This document shows, piece after piece, positions 16,066 to 26,399 of a stretch of DNA of 49,272 nucleotides. The notes beneath the pieces were generated by a model. The model made no database searches. It saw only the letters and a program-made list of their open reading frames with translations, and was not told where the DNA came from. The position numbers and the translations under genes are program-made. Each line of letters opens with the position of its first letter. Within the stretch, counting starts at the first letter, position 1. The DNA is from Nitrospiraceae bacterium. GTDB taxonomy: Bacteria > Nitrospirota > Nitrospiria > Nitrospirales > Nitrospiraceae. Location of the stretch: positions 1-49,272 of the forward strand of contig CAKKRE010000047.1 of assembly GCA_919902505.1 (NCBI GenBank). The letters run 5' to 3'.

Positions 16066-17175
16066 ATGGAATTATCGCCTCGACCCACTCGACCAGACGG
16101 ATTTTCCATCTGGGCCGCAATAGCGGTGCTGTGCGGAATGGTCCTGCTCCCTGGTATGCTGCGCGCAGAATGTGCCGCGGAGACGGGTGTGAAAAACGCG
16201 GCGGCTGTGTTCACCCTGCATTTACCGAATAGCTGTACGGAGGCCGAGCGGGAGGCGCGAGCCGTATCCGCGCAGGAATTGCTGCGGGCGCTGGCGGCGG
16301 GGAAGGGGCTGGATCTGTCGGGGGTTGTGATTCAGGGCGACCTGGTGCTCGATGAGCTGCCGGCTCAGAAGGTGAGTGCGGTGGGCGACCTGGCACCCGA
16401 GGACCGTCGAGTGCTTGAGGGGCTGAATGACGAGGAGGTGCATGTCATCCGCGGGCCATTCGTGATCAAGCAGTCGAGGGTGAAAGGACGGATCGTCAAC
16501 CGGCTCAAGAGCGGGTTTCTGTTGATCACCGGACCGGTGGTGTTGGCGCACACGGATTTCGCCGGATTCGTCGACCTTTCGCGCACCGTGTTTCTCGGCC
16601 TGGTCGATGGATCGAATGCGACCTTCCATCAGGAGAGTTATTTTGTTCAGGATCGATATACGCAGGGCGCCATGTTTTCGGATACGCATTTCGGTCCGCA
16701 CGCTCGATTTCACCGCTCGGTGTTTGCCGGCCCGGCGATTTTTCGCGGGGCGACCTTTCAGGGATTGACCGAGTTTCTGGAAGTGGTGTTTGAGCAGGAT
16801 GCGAATTTTTCACGTGCGGCATTTCACCTCGGCACAGGATTCTCCGGCGCGCATTGCCGTGCGAAGTGCGACTTCTCTTCGTCTCAGTTCGATCGGGAAG
16901 CATTTTTTCTGTTCGCCATCTTCGACCGTCCGGCTACTTTTGCCTCTGCGCGGTTCGGATCGCAGGCCGACTTTTCCGATGCCACATTTAAACAGGCCGA
17001 TGATCTCGCGCAGGCGACTTTCGCGCGCGCACCGCTGCTGACCAAAACCGCTCGTGTCAGCACAACGGTGCCGGGTCCTACGGCTTCCGCCTCGGCTCCA
17101 TTTTCCCTGGCGGTCACGATCTCCCTATTTGTCATGGCGCTGGGGCTGTTGGCCTATATCATCAGGGCCAAGTAG
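16066..17175 (+). CDS. Exported pentapeptide-repeat-like protein with C-terminal membrane helix
   Basis: 369 residues from the ATG at 16066, preceded by GGAG. Residues about 14-36 are a signal peptide ending near LRAEC. The middle (about 80-320) has repeated motifs of the form (F)-x-(G/A)-x-x-F, such as TDFAGFVDLSRTVFLG, RFHRSVFAGPAIFRGATF and ASARFGSQADFSDATF: the right-handed beta-helix of pentapeptide repeats. The C-terminus ends in one hydrophobic helix (FSLAVTISLFVMALGLLAYI) and a basic tail. It is probably anchored in the inner membrane with its repeat domain in the periplasm. Function unknown. Confidence 0.75.
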   Translation: MELSPRPTRPDGFSIWAAIAVLCGMVLLPGMLRAECAAETGVKNAAAVFTLHLPNSCTEAEREARAVSAQELLRALAAGKGLDLSGVVIQGDLVLDELPAQKVSAVGDLAPEDRRVLEGLNDEEVHVIRGPFVIKQSRVKGRIVNRLKSGFLLITGPVVLAHTDFAGFVDLSRTVFLGLVDGSNATFHQESYFVQDRYTQGAMFSDTHFGPHARFHRSVFAGPAIFRGATFQGLTEFLEVVFEQDANFSRAAFHLGTGFSGAHCRAKCDFSSSQFDREAFFLFAIFDRPATFASARFGSQADFSDATFKQADDLAQATFARAPLLTKTARVSTTVPGPTASASAPFSLAVTISLFVMALGLLAYIIRAK

Positions 17176-17208
17176 CCCTGGCCGAACCCACAACATATAG
17201 TTTTAGTC

Positions 17209-17238
17209 TTGCCCGATCCCCCCATAAATTGGTATAAG
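17209..17238 (+). promoter_or_regulatory. Promoter of the scpA-scpB operon
   Basis: TTGCCC (17209-17214), an 18-bp spacer, and TATAAG (17233-17238) inside the longer string TTGGTATAAG. The same TTGGTATAAG string recurs in the first rRNA promoter at 48968-48977, pointing to an extended -10 style. Confidence 0.5.
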
Positions 17239-17273
17239 ATTGAAACTTTGGCCAAGGGAGCACCTCGTACCTG

Positions 17274-18053
17274 ATGGACCAACCGGAACTGCCCTACCAA
17301 GTCAAGATCGAGAACTTCGAAGGTCCCCTCGATCTCCTCTTGCATCTCATCAAGAAGAACGAAATCAACATCTACGATATTCCGATTGCGCTGATCGCTC
17401 AGCAATACTTGGACTATCTGTCGGTGATGAAGGAGTTGAACCTGGCTGTGGCCGGTGAATTCCTCGTGATGGCGGCGACCCTGCTGCATATCAAGTCACG
17501 GATGTTGTTGCCGGTCGACGAGGTGGCGGTGGATGAGGAAGACGGCCCCGATCCGCGCGAGGAACTCGTCCGGCGACTGCTCGAATATAAGCAGTTCAAA
17601 GAGGCGGCTTCGCAGCTGGACTATAAAGAACGTTTGTGGCGGGATGTCTTTTCGCGCGAGCCCGGTCCGCCTGTGCAAATCACCAAGGACGAAAGTCTGC
17701 TCGACGACATTTCGCTCTTCGACCTGGTTGATGCGTTGCAGGGTGTCTTGTCCCGCCATCCAGGCAAGCGGCTTGTTGAAATCATTCCGGACAACCTCAC
17801 GGTCCGCACCCGTATGAGCGCCATTATCGAGGCGCTGGAACTGCACGAATCCATGGCCTTTACGGCGCTGTTCGAGGAGTCGAGTCACCGGCTCGTGGTG
17901 ATTGTCACGTTCCTGGCCCTGCTCGAACTGATTCGAATCAGGGTCGTGCGCGTGTTTCAGAGCGAAACCTTTGGAGCAATTCTTGTCTCGCGTGCCTTTT
18001 CAGCGGTTGCGGAAGGGGATCTAGTGGAGGAGTCTGAATGGAAGAACCTATGA
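17274..18053 (+). CDS. scpA: Segregation and condensation protein A
   Basis: 259 residues. ScpA is the kleisin that bridges the SMC dimer and recruits ScpB in chromosome condensation. The N-terminal signature is clear: VKIENFEGPLDLLLHLIKKN, then INIYDIPIALIAQQYLDYL and AATLLHIKSRMLLP. The C-terminal winged-helix part (LVVIVTFLALLELIRIRVV) is present, so the protein is full length. It overlaps scpB by 16 nt, so the two are translationally coupled. Confidence 0.95.
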   Translation: MDQPELPYQVKIENFEGPLDLLLHLIKKNEINIYDIPIALIAQQYLDYLSVMKELNLAVAGEFLVMAATLLHIKSRMLLPVDEVAVDEEDGPDPREELVRRLLEYKQFKEAASQLDYKERLWRDVFSREPGPPVQITKDESLLDDISLFDLVDALQGVLSRHPGKRLVEIIPDNLTVRTRMSAIIEALELHESMAFTALFEESSHRLVVIVTFLALLELIRIRVVRVFQSETFGAILVSRAFSAVAEGDLVEESEWKNL

Positions 18054-18955
18054 GTCCCGGCGTGGAGGAGGCAATCGAGGAATCGATCGAGGTGCGGGAG
18101 CCGGTTGACGAGCCGACTGCGTCACTCGATGCTGTCGAGGTGGAGCCCGAGGTTGGCCAAGGCAGTATCACTGAAGTGTCGGCCCCGGCGGCCGATTCTG
18201 CGCTTTCCGATATGCGAGCCCTGAAGGGCATCCTTGAGGCCTTGCTCTTTGTGACGGCCGAGCCTATTCCGGTCACGCGGTTCTTGGCATTGCTCGGAGC
18301 GGTGACGAAGCAAGATGTCGATCAGGCGCTCGCGAGCCTTGCTCAGGACTATGAGCAGGAAGGCCGCGGGCTGCAGTTGGCTGAAGTGGCCGGCGGTTAC
18401 CGGATCGTCACCAAGGCCGAATTCGCCCCGTGGCTCAAACGGTTGGAGAAGGTCAAGTCTCCCTCGAAACTCTCGCGCTCAGCCGTGGAGTCCCTGGCGA
18501 TCATTGCCTATAAGCAGCCGATCGTTCGCGCGGAGGTAGAACAGATTCGAGGGGTCGAAACATCGGGGGTCATTCGGACGCTGCTGGAACGAAAACTCGT
18601 GCGCATCGTTGGCCGGAAGGAAGAGCCGGGACGCCCGATCATGTATGGGACGACCAAGTTTTTCCTCGAACATTTTGGGTTGCGCGATTTATCTCAGTTG
18701 CCGCCGCTTCGTGAGTTCAAAGAGTTGGGAGAATCCGAGCAGGCGATGTTGCCGATCGACGATGTGGTGGTAGTGGATGGAGAGCCGCTGCTGCAAGTCA
18801 CTGAGGCATCGGGCGAAGGCCTGTCCGAAGACATGGCTGAGCCTGTGGCGTTTCTTGAGCCGGGAGATGAAGCGGGACAGACTTCAGAGTCACTTGTTCT
18901 GGAGAACGAGGCCGGAGAGAACCTTGTCGTCGCCGATATCGCGGAAGAGTCCTGA
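18038..18955 (+). CDS. scpB: Segregation and condensation protein B
   Basis: 305 residues. Partner of ScpA and SMC. Two winged-helix domains are visible at about 55-215: ILEALLFVTAEPIPVTRF, GYRIVTKAEFAPWL, then LSRSAVESLAIIAYKQPI and the typical IRGVETSGVIRTLLERKLV, ending GRPIMYGTTKFFLEHFGL. An acidic N-terminal extension of about 50 residues and an acidic C-terminal tail of about 80 residues make it longer than the usual 180-200. A strong terminator follows. Confidence 0.93.
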   Translation: MEEPMSPGVEEAIEESIEVREPVDEPTASLDAVEVEPEVGQGSITEVSAPAADSALSDMRALKGILEALLFVTAEPIPVTRFLALLGAVTKQDVDQALASLAQDYEQEGRGLQLAEVAGGYRIVTKAEFAPWLKRLEKVKSPSKLSRSAVESLAIIAYKQPIVRAEVEQIRGVETSGVIRTLLERKLVRIVGRKEEPGRPIMYGTTKFFLEHFGLRDLSQLPPLREFKELGESEQAMLPIDDVVVVDGEPLLQVTEASGEGLSEDMAEPVAFLEPGDEAGQTSESLVLENEAGENLVVADIAEES

Positions 18956-19035
18956 TTGCTGTTCGCAATGTCTGCTGAGAGAGTCCGGTAGATTCGCCCC
19001 GCATTGCCGTCGGTACTCCTTCAGTCGTTATGCAT

Positions 19036-19085
19036 AAAAGGCCTTCGAGAGACTCCTGTGAAGGGGGTTTTCCCGAAGGCCTTTT
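19036..19085 (+). terminator. Bidirectional intrinsic terminator after scpB
   Basis: AAAAGGCCTTCG (19036-19047) and CGAAGGCCTTTT (19074-19085) are perfect 12-bp inverted repeats. The A-run and T-run at the two ends let it work on both strands. Confidence 0.85.
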
Positions 19086-19123
19086 GTGTCTGACGATCAG
19101 CAGTAGTTCGCGGCTGCGAGCAC

Positions 19124-19304
19124 CTAACCCGGACTATTCATGAATACCTGCTCCGGCGTCCGATCCTCTCGCCCGGCGGGGTTTTTCTCGTTCGGCCTCC
19201 TCGACGGACTGCACGTACGCCTGCGTCGGCCTTACGTGCGAGAAACCCCGGCGGGCTTCCGTCTCGAACGCCTCGCGACGGCATGCATGAATAATCCGGG
19301 CTAG
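19124..19304. repeat. 181-bp inverted-repeat element, copy A
   Basis: It begins CTAACCCGGACTATTCATGA and ends TCATGCATGAATAATCCGGGCTAG-like, with terminal inverted repeats of about 25 bp. A second copy of the same length lies inverted at 43487-43667 and matches over most positions by eye. It has no credible ORF. CTAG/CTAA ends fit insertion at YTAR sites as used by IS5-type transposases, but this is only a suggestion. Its last bases supply the stop codon of the neighbouring gene. Confidence 0.8.
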
Positions 19305-19867
19305 TGGCACCCGATTGGAACAAACCCCGCGCCGAAGATTCGTGACAGGGTAACGTACCGGGCATTGTCAGAGAACGAATAACTTGGTCCGTACCAGTTC
19401 CGGGTCGTTGGATTACCGCCGTACGAGGGATCGGTTCCGAAGAAGAATCCGCCGCGGCTGTTCTGATTCAAGTGAATCCATTCCATATACATACTGCAGA
19501 CTTCGCCCTGCACCGACCCGCCGGCGGTGTTGCCCGCATACCAGTCGCGTCCCGACTCCGGTATCTGGGACAGATTGCGCAAGGCGCCGATGGGGGTGTC
19601 GTATGAAAAATCTTTCGCTTTCGGGATCGGCTGATAGGTCGAACCGCTGGGAGGGGCGAGTGGCAGATCGGGCAGCGAGGGCACAACGGAGAGCGCTTTG
19701 AGGACCTTGGCCTGGCAATCGGGCCTCTCCTTATTGGTGTAGAGGATCGTTCCCTCTGGGCCTGGGCATTCCCACATTTCGACAGGGGATGACTCGACCG
19801 CGTGCACGCTGGGAGTAAGGAGCAGACTCCCAGCGAGGATTGCGAGCACAAGTCGTGTTGGCCACAT
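19301..19867 (-). CDS. Exported protein of unknown function, tail set by the repeat
   Basis: 188 residues with a signal peptide (residues 1-23, LVLAILAGSLLLTPSVHA) and a short N-terminal part (VEMWECPGPEGTILYTNKER) that resembles the small DUF4124-type domain. Later comes a Gly/Tyr/Asn-rich region (RGGFFFGTDPSYGG). It should be periplasmic. The stop codon TAG is formed by the terminal CTAG of the 181-bp element, so the original C-terminus may have been altered by that insertion. The family is not recognised beyond this. Confidence 0.65.
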   Translation of the reverse strand: MWPTRLVLAILAGSLLLTPSVHAVESSPVEMWECPGPEGTILYTNKERPDCQAKVLKALSVVPSLPDLPLAPPSGSTYQPIPKAKDFSYDTPIGALRNLSQIPESGRDWYAGNTAGGSVQGEVCSMYMEWIHLNQNSRGGFFFGTDPSYGGNPTTRNWYGPSYSFSDNARYVTLSRIFGAGFVPIGCH

Positions 19868-20100
19868 GGTACACCTCCGATTGGTTCATCTTACCGGGTA
19901 CGCGCGTTGTTATCCAACGTCGAGAGTGCAGAGCCTATGATATTCGAAAGAAATGCGTCCATCCAGCTTTGGGGGGATGGCTGTCTACCTGCCCCTCATC
20001 CTGGCGCGCAGCTTCGTCCGTTCCCGTCGACGCGGTGACTCCGTTGCCGATGTGTAAGCGGAAGAGTCTCCAGCGCGCCCCAAGCCACGCGGGTCTTGCC

Positions 20101-20130
20101 TTGACTCCCTTCTTTTCGCTTTGTTAGACT
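20101..20130 (+). promoter_or_regulatory. Promoter of the NHL-repeat gene
   Basis: TTGACT (20101-20106), an 18-bp spacer and TAGACT (20125-20130), 62 bp ahead of the start at 20193. The rest of the 325-bp gap holds nothing I can assign. Confidence 0.5.
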
Positions 20131-20192
20131 GTCCGATCTAAGTTATTGAAACATCCGCCAATCTTCACCAATCTCGTACCACGAGGAACACC

Positions 20193-23162
20193 ATGATCAA
20201 GGCTTGGCTGCTCGACGAAATGTTTCGGTTTGACCGGCGGTATCTCACGGCGGAGGGAAGTCAGAGTGAGTGGGGCGCCGGGGACTCCGTTGCTGAGGAG
20301 GAAGACCTGCCTCCTGCACCGACTGGAGTGGCCGCTCAAGCCGGAAATGGACGGGTGATGATTACCTGGGACGCTGTGCCGGAGGCCATGTATTACAACC
20401 TGTATTTCATGACCACCAAGGGCGTGCAGATTAAATTCTCCGAACTCACCCGCCCCATCGCCAGCGCGGAAGATTTCAAGACCGTTATCGGCGTGACCAA
20501 GGAAAAGGGGACATGTATTGAAGGTGCGCAGTCGCCCTTCATGCATGACGATTTGGCAAACGGAACGTGCTACCACTATGTCGTGACCGTGGTGACGCAG
20601 AAGGGGGAGAGTCCCGAATCCCAGGAAGTCATGGCGATCCCGGCTCCCTACCTCATTGCCAAGATCATCGGGCAGGAGGGCGTGGAGGACGGCGAGTTCA
20701 GTTCTCCGACCGGTATTGCGGTAGACAAGGACGGCAATATCTACGTGGCCGATACCGATAATCACTCCATCCAGAAATTCGACAAAGACGGAAAATTCCT
20801 CGGTCGCTGGGGCGGCGAGGCCGGCAGCGCAGAAGGCGGCTACTATTATCCGCGCGGACTGACCACGAATTCGGACGGGCAGGTGTACGTCGCCGATACC
20901 GGCAACAATCGCGTGCAGCGCCTCGACACAGACGGCAATCCCATGAAGGCCTGGGGTAAGTTCGGGTTTGCCTGGCGTGGGGCCGACATGAATAAGTTCG
21001 ACGCTCCCTGGGGTGTGACCACCGATCAGGACGGCAATATCTACGTGACCGATACCAACAACGCCCGCATTCAAAAGTTCAAGGGCGACGGAACCCCGTT
21101 GTTGAAGTGGGGGCGGGATGGAAGTTTCGACGGAGCCTTTTTCTTTCCGCGTGGTGTGGCCGTGGACTTCGTCGGGAATACGTACGTGGCCGATGAAGGG
21201 AATAATCGCATTCAGAAGTTCGATACCCGCGGAAGCTTTTTGACCAAGTGGGGACGTGAAGGAAGCGGTCCCGGCCAGTTCAAAGCCCCCTGGGGCGTGA
21301 CCTGCGATGCCTTGGGCAATGTGTACGTCGTCGATCAGGGCAACCACCGTATTCAAAAGTTCGACGGAAACGGGACGTTTCTCTGTGCCTGGGGAAATCG
21401 TGGAAAGACCGAAGGCCAGTTGAACTTCCCGTCCGGCGTGGCCGTGGACAAGGAAGGGGCGGTGTACGTCGTCGATAGCGGTAACCATCGGGTCATCAAA
21501 TACGTGCCGACCGATGAAGAGCTGGACCGCGGCAAGGCGGAACGCGAACGGGCGCAAGCCGTCAGTGAGTACCCGATTCCCCGCAATCTGGCGATCAAGC
21601 CCGGAGATACCGAAACATTCTTGAGCTGGATGGATGTGCCTGGGGTGGTCTCCTACAATCTCTACTTCCATACCTCGGCGAATCTGACGCAGGAAGGCGG
21701 CACTAAGATCGAGGGTGTGACCAGCCCATACAATCACTCAGGATTGACCAACGACCAGGCCTATTATTATGCGCTGACGGCGGTCTATGAGGACGGCACG
21801 GAGAGTGGATTGTCGGACGAAGTGTCCGCGACACCGGTGCTGATCGATATCACGGCTCCGCAGACGCCGTACGCGGTGATCAACCACGGCGCGTTTATGA
21901 CGAACTCGCCTGAAATTGTCGTCACGATTTCCGCCACCGACCTCGATACCGGCGTGGCGGCGTACTACATCTCAGAGAACCCGATGACCCCGATGGCGGG
22001 AACCCCGGGCTGGGTGGAAGTTCCGCCGGCGATCAAGTTCGGCGCGACGATTCCTTTCATTCTGTCTCCTGGGGACGGGCAGAAGACCGTCATCGTCTGG
22101 TTCAAAGACCTCGGAAACAATATCTCAACGCCGGCGAGCGCGACTATTCTCGTCAACACCTCCGGCTATCTTTGTGTCTCCAAGTGGGGCAAGCCTGGTC
22201 GTGGCGCGTCCTTGCTGCACGGCGGCGAATTCATGGCGCCGATGTATGGCCTGGCCATCGATCAGCAGGGGGCGATCTTTGTCGTGGACAACGGGAACAA
22301 CCGTATCCAGAAATTCGATCGCACGGGGAATTTCATCATTCTCTGGGGGAATTTCGGCGCCGCCAATGCGAACTTCCATAACCCGACGGGTATTGCCTGC
22401 GACGCCAAGGGCGATGTCTACGTAGTGGATACTAACAATCACCGCGTGCAGAAGTTCGACGGGAAGCTGGGTGGCTACATCATGAAGTTCGGATCGCGCG
22501 GAAACGGCGAAGGCCAGTTCAATGCGCCATGGGGCATCGCGATCGATCGGGTGCGCGGGTACATCTATGTCGTGGATAGTGCCAACTTCAGAGTGCAGAA
22601 ATTCGACATGAGCGGAGAGTTCATCATGTCATGGGGCAGTTTCGGCAACGGCGACGGTCAATTTTATTTCCCTCGCGGGATCGCCGTAGACCAGGCCGAC
22701 GGCACGGTGTACGTCGTCGATATGGGCAATCACCGCGTGCAGAAGTTCGATACCAGCACCAACGTGTTGCCGCAGTTGCTCACCAAGTGGGGCGGCAGTT
22801 CCGAGGCCGGCCATGCCAGCAGTCCGTTGGCGCAGGAAGCCGGACAGTTGCGCTCTCCTTGGGGTATTACCGTCGATGGTCAGGGCGATGTGTACGTCAC
22901 GGATACCGGCAACCATCGTGTCGAGAAGTTTGATCGTGAGGGCAACTTCATCGCTCAGTGGGGCGGATTCGGCGGTGGTGACGGACAATTCAACTTCCCG
23001 TACGGCATCGTGGTGGATTCACGGGGGAGCGTGTTCGCCGTTGATAGCGGAAACACCCGGGTGCAGCAATTCATGCCGGCGGATGAAGGCAGCGAGCGAT
23101 TGCAGGAAGAGGCGGAGGCCGCCGCAGAGTTGGGACAGGTCGATAAAACCACGAGAGTGTAA
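20193..23162 (+). CDS. NHL-repeat beta-propeller protein with FN3-like domains
   Basis: 989 residues with the ribosome site GAGGA. Order: a short N-terminus; an FN3-like domain (about 42-150); six NHL repeats (about 155-455, each with a pattern like [20 protein letters not shown] then [14 protein letters not shown]); a second FN3-like domain (about 465-560); a spacer domain (about 560-650, with AYYISENP and WFKDLGNN); and about five more NHL repeats (660-965). NHL repeats form six-bladed propellers that bind proteins or sugars. There is no recognisable signal peptide, unusual for an FN3/NHL protein, so a cytoplasmic or non-classically exported location is possible. Function unknown. Confidence 0.85.
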   Translation: MIKAWLLDEMFRFDRRYLTAEGSQSEWGAGDSVAEEEDLPPAPTGVAAQAGNGRVMITWDAVPEAMYYNLYFMTTKGVQIKFSELTRPIASAEDFKTVIGVTKEKGTCIEGAQSPFMHDDLANGTCYHYVVTVVTQKGESPESQEVMAIPAPYLIAKIIGQEGVEDGEFSSPTGIAVDKDGNIYVADTDNHSIQKFDKDGKFLGRWGGEAGSAEGGYYYPRGLTTNSDGQVYVADTGNNRVQRLDTDGNPMKAWGKFGFAWRGADMNKFDAPWGVTTDQDGNIYVTDTNNARIQKFKGDGTPLLKWGRDGSFDGAFFFPRGVAVDFVGNTYVADEGNNRIQKFDTRGSFLTKWGREGSGPGQFKAPWGVTCDALGNVYVVDQGNHRIQKFDGNGTFLCAWGNRGKTEGQLNFPSGVAVDKEGAVYVVDSGNHRVIKYVPTDEELDRGKAERERAQAVSEYPIPRNLAIKPGDTETFLSWMDVPGVVSYNLYFHTSANLTQEGGTKIEGVTSPYNHSGLTNDQAYYYALTAVYEDGTESGLSDEVSATPVLIDITAPQTPYAVINHGAFMTNSPEIVVTISATDLDTGVAAYYISENPMTPMAGTPGWVEVPPAIKFGATIPFILSPGDGQKTVIVWFKDLGNNISTPASATILVNTSGYLCVSKWGKPGRGASLLHGGEFMAPMYGLAIDQQGAIFVVDNGNNRIQKFDRTGNFIILWGNFGAANANFHNPTGIACDAKGDVYVVDTNNHRVQKFDGKLGGYIMKFGSRGNGEGQFNAPWGIAIDRVRGYIYVVDSANFRVQKFDMSGEFIMSWGSFGNGDGQFYFPRGIAVDQADGTVYVVDMGNHRVQKFDTSTNVLPQLLTKWGGSSEAGHASSPLAQEAGQLRSPWGITVDGQGDVYVTDTGNHRVEKFDREGNFIAQWGGFGGGDGQFNFPYGIVVDSRGSVFAVDSGNTRVQQFMPADEGSERLQEEAEAAAELGQVDKTTRV

Positions 23163-23200
23163 GGGCAACGGGCGAAAGGCCCGGGAGAGGGTGGCGACTG

Positions 23201-24667
23201 ATGTTAGAGAAGGAGATTCGGCTCGGGCTCACCTATGACGACGTCGTCTTGGTACCGGCTAAATCACAGGTCCTCCCCAGCGAGGTCGACACCCGTACTC
23301 GCCTGTCTCGAAACATTCAGCTGAATATTCCCATCGTCAGCGCGGCCATGGACACCGTGACTGAAGCGCGATTGGCCATTGCCATGGCGCAAGAGGGTGG
23401 AATCGGCATCGTGCATCGTGTGCTCTCTCCTACCGATCAGGCGGCTGAAATCGACAAGGTGAAGAAATCTGAGAGCGGGATGATCCTGGATCCCATTACG
23501 ATTTCGCCGGATCAAACCATCCGTGATGCGCATGACCTCATGGCCAGATACCGGATTTCCGGGATCCCTGTGACCAAGGCAGGCAAACTGGTCGGGATCC
23601 TCACGAATCGAGACTTGCGTTTTGAGACGCGAATGGAGCTGAAGGTGTCGCAGGTGATGAAGCGCGATAAGCTCATCACCGCCCCGGAGGGAACCAGCCT
23701 CGAAAAGGCCCGTGAGATTCTGCATGAGCATCGGATTGAAAAGCTGCCGGTCGTCAACAAACAATTTGAACTCAAGGGCCTGATCACGATTAAGGACATT
23801 GAGAAACGGATCAAGTATCCCAATGCCTGCAAGGATGCCCACGGTCGTTTACGGGTCGGGGCGGCTTTGGGTGTGGGCCCCGATACCGCAGACCGGGTGG
23901 CGTTACTGGTAAAGGCCGGCGTCGATGTGGTGGTCGTGGATACGGCGCATGGGCATTCGCAGGCTGTGCTGGATACGGTCAAAATGGTGAGAAAAGCACA
24001 TCCAAAGTTGGACATCATTGCCGGCAACATCGCGACGGCCCAGGCGGCCAAGGATTTGGTCAAGGCCGGTGTGGATGCGGTGAAAGTAGGCGTAGGACCC
24101 GGTTCGATCTGCACGACACGCATGGTGTCCGGCGCAGGCATGCCGCAGTTGACGGCGATTGCAGATTGCGCCAGGGCATTGGCCGGATCGGGTGTTCCGG
24201 TCATCGCCGATGGGGGGATTAAGTACTCCGGCGATATTACGAAAGCCTTGGCGGCCGGTGCCTCGGTGGTCATGCTGGGCAGTCTACTCGCAGGAACGGA
24301 AGAGGCTCCCGGCGAAACGGTGCTGTTCCAGGCACGTACCTATAAAGTGTACCGCGGCATGGGTTCGATCGGGGCCATGGAACGGGGTGGCGGCGATCGA
24401 TACGGCCAGGGCGGACGACCGACACCGAAGTTGGTTCCCGAAGGCATTGAGGGACGGGTGCCCTACAAAGGCTTGCTGGCCCCCCATATTTACCAGATGG
24501 TGGGCGGCGTGAAGTCCGGCATGGGCTATTGCGGATGTAAGACCATCCCGGATTTGCAGCAGAAGGCGACGTTTATCCGCCAGACAGTGGCCGGTCTCCG
24601 CGAGGGGCACGTGCACGACGTCATCATCACTAAAGAAGCTCCCAACTATCGCACCGATTGGGAATAG
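23201..24667 (+). CDS. guaB: Inosine-5'-monophosphate dehydrogenase
   Basis: 488 residues, the normal length. It oxidises IMP to XMP with NAD, the committed step to GMP. Visible: the N-terminal barrel start ([20 protein letters not shown]), a pair of CBS domains (about 95-210), and the catalytic loop [15 protein letters not shown] with the active-site cysteine near residue 304. The flap region [11 protein letters not shown] is also present. It is followed by guaA, separated by a 77-bp quasi-palindrome. Confidence 0.97.
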   Translation: MLEKEIRLGLTYDDVVLVPAKSQVLPSEVDTRTRLSRNIQLNIPIVSAAMDTVTEARLAIAMAQEGGIGIVHRVLSPTDQAAEIDKVKKSESGMILDPITISPDQTIRDAHDLMARYRISGIPVTKAGKLVGILTNRDLRFETRMELKVSQVMKRDKLITAPEGTSLEKAREILHEHRIEKLPVVNKQFELKGLITIKDIEKRIKYPNACKDAHGRLRVGAALGVGPDTADRVALLVKAGVDVVVVDTAHGHSQAVLDTVKMVRKAHPKLDIIAGNIATAQAAKDLVKAGVDAVKVGVGPGSICTTRMVSGAGMPQLTAIADCARALAGSGVPVIADGGIKYSGDITKALAAGASVVMLGSLLAGTEEAPGETVLFQARTYKVYRGMGSIGAMERGGGDRYGQGGRPTPKLVPEGIEGRVPYKGLLAPHIYQMVGGVKSGMGYCGCKTIPDLQQKATFIRQTVAGLREGHVHDVIITKEAPNYRTDWE

Positions 24668-24672
24668 CGCAC

Positions 24673-24749
24673 GTAAAACGTGAAAGGTGAAATGTGAAAA
24701 GTCCTTTCCCGTTTTCTTCATCCCCCGCATTTAACCTCTAACGTTTTAC
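24673..24749. repeat. Quasi-palindrome between guaB and guaA
   Basis: The left arm at 24673-24694 (GTAAAACGTGAAAGGTGAAA plus TG) and the right arm at 24728-24749 are complementary at 19 of 22 positions. The left arm is made of a degenerate heptamer, roughly ACGTGAAA. A pyrimidine-rich loop lies between. No T-run follows, so it is not a classical terminator. It could be a processed mRNA hairpin or a dispersed element. Confidence 0.6.
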
Positions 24750-24762
24750 ATCTCACGCCGCT

Positions 24763-26319
24763 ATGGAACTCTGGCACGATCGAATCCTTGTCCTCGATTT
24801 CGGATCCCAGTACACGCAGCTGATCGCACGGCGTATCCGTGAAGCGCAGGTCTATTCGCAGATCCTGCCCTGCACCGTGCCGCTCGCGACGGTATTAGCC
24901 TACCGTCCGAAGGGTATCGTGTTATCCGGCGGACCATCGAGCGTGTACGACAAGAAGGCTCCTTCGATCTCCAAGCAACTCTTCGAACAGGGCATTCCCA
25001 TTCTCGGGATCTGCTACGGAATGCAGCTGGTGACGCATCTGCAGGGCGGCGAAGTGGAGAAGGCTCCGCACCGCGAGTTCGGCCGGGCCGAACTGACCCT
25101 CGACGACCGGTCGGATCTGTTCAAGGGAATCGGAACTCGTGGCTCGACCGTCGTGTGGATGTCGCACGGGGATCGCATCGAACGGATGCCGCCAGGATTC
25201 CGCTCCATCGCGCACACGGACAATTCTCCCATCGCCGCGATGAAGCGGCACGACGCCAGGCAGCGCATCTACTGTCTTCAATTTCATCCGGAAGTGGCGC
25301 ACACCACCGAGGGCGCCACGATCCTCAAGAACTTCGTCTACGATATCTGCGGCTGCAAGCCGACCTGGACCATGCGCTCCTATGTTGAAACGGCCGTGGA
25401 ACAGATCAGGCAACAAGTCGGGACGGAGCGGGTGATCTGTGCCTTGAGCGGCGGGGTGGATTCCTCTGTGGCGGCCGCACTCACGCATCGTGCGGTCGGC
25501 GATCAACTGACCTGCATTTTCGTCGACAACGGGGTGTTGCGTACCGGTGAACGGGATCAGGTCGAGAAAACCTTCGCGTCGCAGATGCATCTGAACATGC
25601 GGATCCTCGATCGCACCAGTCAGTTTCTCACGGGCCTGAAGAACGTGACCGACCCCGAGCGGAAGCGAAAGATTATCGGTCGTCTCTTCATTAAGAATTT
25701 TGAGGTCGAGTCCAAAAACTTGAAAGGCATCAAATACCTCGTGCAAGGCACGTTGTATCCCGATGTCATCGAGAGCGTGAGCTTCAAAGGTCCCTCGGCG
25801 ACGATCAAAACGCATCACAACGTCGGGGGATTGCCGACCAGAATGAAATTGAAGCTGGTGGAGCCCCTGCGTGAATTGTTCAAGGATGAAGTCCGGGTCT
25901 TGGGCCAGGAACTGGGCCTGCCGGATGAAATCATTTGGCGGCAACCCTTTCCAGGTCCCGGCCTGGCGATCCGTGTGCTCGGCGCAGTCACCAAGGAACG
26001 CCTGGCCATTCTGCGTGGGGCGGAAACGATCGTCGATCAGGAAATTCGCGCTGCGGGACTGTATCGGGAGATCTGGCAGGCCTTCGCGGTTCTGCTGCCG
26101 ATCCGGACAGTCGGTGTCATGGGTGACCAGCGGACGTATGAATATGTCATTGCCATCCGCGCAGTCACGAGTCTCGATGGCATGACCGCAGACTGGGCCA
26201 AAATTCCAAACGATGTGTTGGGGAAGATGTCGAGCCGGATCATCAACGAGGTCAAGGGCGTGAATCGAGTCGTCTACGACATCAGTTCCAAGCCGCCTTC
26301 CACAATCGAGTGGGAGTAA
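24763..26319 (+). CDS. guaA: GMP synthase (glutamine-hydrolysing)
   Basis: 518 residues. Converts XMP to GMP with glutamine and ATP. The N-terminal class I amidotransferase domain shows GICYGMQLV, with the catalytic Cys near residue 84, and the QFHPEVAHT box. The ATP-pyrophosphatase domain has the P-loop [10 protein letters not shown] near 228-237, and the C-terminal dimerisation domain ends [14 protein letters not shown]. It completes the guaBA pair. The start follows the 77-bp palindrome, and no separate promoter was recognised. Confidence 0.97.
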   Translation: MELWHDRILVLDFGSQYTQLIARRIREAQVYSQILPCTVPLATVLAYRPKGIVLSGGPSSVYDKKAPSISKQLFEQGIPILGICYGMQLVTHLQGGEVEKAPHREFGRAELTLDDRSDLFKGIGTRGSTVVWMSHGDRIERMPPGFRSIAHTDNSPIAAMKRHDARQRIYCLQFHPEVAHTTEGATILKNFVYDICGCKPTWTMRSYVETAVEQIRQQVGTERVICALSGGVDSSVAAALTHRAVGDQLTCIFVDNGVLRTGERDQVEKTFASQMHLNMRILDRTSQFLTGLKNVTDPERKRKIIGRLFIKNFEVESKNLKGIKYLVQGTLYPDVIESVSFKGPSATIKTHHNVGGLPTRMKLKLVEPLRELFKDEVRVLGQELGLPDEIIWRQPFPGPGLAIRVLGAVTKERLAILRGAETIVDQEIRAAGLYREIWQAFAVLLPIRTVGVMGDQRTYEYVIAIRAVTSLDGMTADWAKIPNDVLGKMSSRIINEVKGVNRVVYDISSKPPSTIEWE

Positions 26320-26346
26320 CGCAGTCGTGAATCGTCGCCCGTGAAG

Positions 26347-26368
26347 CGCGGACATTTCCGAGTCCGCG
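26347..26368. repeat. Hairpin between guaA and the pseudouridine synthase gene
   Basis: CGCGGAC and GTCCGCG form a perfect 7-bp stem with an 8-nt loop. An outer pair, GTGAAGCG (26341-26348) and CGCTTCAC (26381-26388), may extend the structure. There is no T-run. Confidence 0.45.
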
Positions 26369-26399
26369 AATGACGAGAGACGCTTCACAGAAAGTGTGA

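Noticed and set aside
20124-21737. Long minus-strand open frame inside the NHL gene
   Set aside because: Antisense shadow of the repeated NHL codons; the plus strand has clear family motifs and a ribosome site.
24922-26388. Long minus-strand open frame opposite guaA
   Set aside because: The shadow of a high-GC gene; its composition is His/Arg/Leu/Gln-rich and not protein-like.
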